From positions 1 through 12,539 of the forward strand of contig CANQXN010000040.1 in assembly GCA_947627815.1 (NCBI GenBank): a stretch of DNA of 12,539 bases, given 5' to 3'. The translations under genes were made by a program, and so were the position numbers. This DNA comes from an uncultured Clostridia bacterium (GTDB lineage: Bacteria > Bacillota > Clostridia > Oscillospirales > CAG-272). This document shows positions 12,500 through 12,539 of this stretch, in pieces. The notes beneath the pieces are model-generated. The model saw only the letters and a list, made by a program, of their open reading frames with translations. It was not told where the DNA came from and searched no databases. Each line of letters starts with the position of its first letter. Position 1 is the first letter of the stretch.

Positions 12500-12539
12500 A
12501 TGGTTGCCGTCGCCCTCAAAATGTCGTTTCTTGATGTTA
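12500..12539 (+). CDS. Probable amino-acid ABC transporter permease, first 13 codons (runs off right edge)
   Basis: An open frame starts at ATG 12500, about 7 bases after AAAGGTGG, and reads MVAVALKMSFLDV to the end of the window. A second in-frame ATG at 12521 is also possible. Only 13 codons are visible, so the product is inferred from position: family 3 binding-protein genes are usually followed by the His/Glu/Gln-type permease and then the ATPase. A start of the type M-S-F-L-D is compatible with such permeases but not diagnostic. Confidence 0.4.
   Translation, partial: MVAVALKMSFLDV

Noticed and set aside
1..12539. Insertion sequences, prophage, CRISPR arrays or rRNA
   Set aside because: No transposase, integrase, regular repeat-spacer pattern or rRNA-like sequence was found on either strand.

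Overview
The window looks like a chromosomal segment from a spore-forming member of the Bacillota, class Clostridia. The reasons are a SpoVT-type AbrB regulator, a DUF1292 protein, a type II pantothenate kinase, AGGAGG ribosome binding sites, compact TTGACA-17-TATAAT-like promoters and U-tailed hairpin terminators between nearly all transcription units. Coding sequence is fairly GC-rich and intergenic DNA is AT-rich. I cannot place it below class.

Layout. 1-261 (minus): N-terminal 87 codons of mutY, running off the left edge. 461-3691 (minus): operon tdh - kbl - aldo/keto reductase, which converts threonine to glycine and acetyl-CoA and adds an NADPH-type carbonyl reductase. 3917-4567 (plus): a HAD phosphatase (gph-like), divergent from tdh. 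A shared hairpin terminator separates it from the convergent 4640-8346 (minus): two overlapping half-size ABC exporter genes. 8545-8795 (minus): a small two-gene unit missed by ordinary gene calling. It encodes 38-residue and 44-residue peptides, overlaps by TAATG, starts from a perfect consensus promoter and ends in its own terminator just upstream of the exporters' promoter. 8796-9249: mostly non-coding, with a minus-strand terminator and an unexplained stretch of about 270 bases. 9250-9615 (minus): DUF1292 protein. 9799-10635 (plus): coaW. 10914-11453 (plus): spoVT with a candidate forespore (sigma-G) promoter. 11664-12464 (plus): amino-acid ABC transporter binding lipoprotein, followed by what is probably the first codons of its permease at the right edge.

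How the genes relate. Most units are housekeeping: base-excision repair, threonine catabolism, CoA synthesis, phosphate-ester hydrolysis, spore regulation and amino-acid uptake. The accessory part is 4640-8795: a likely heterodimeric exporter next to an independently expressed peptide pair. The 44-residue peptide has a Y-x2-P-x-L-E leader-like start and a variable acidic tail. It is the best candidate here for an undescribed peptide system, but no maturation enzyme or peptidase is in view and the link to the exporter rests on position only.
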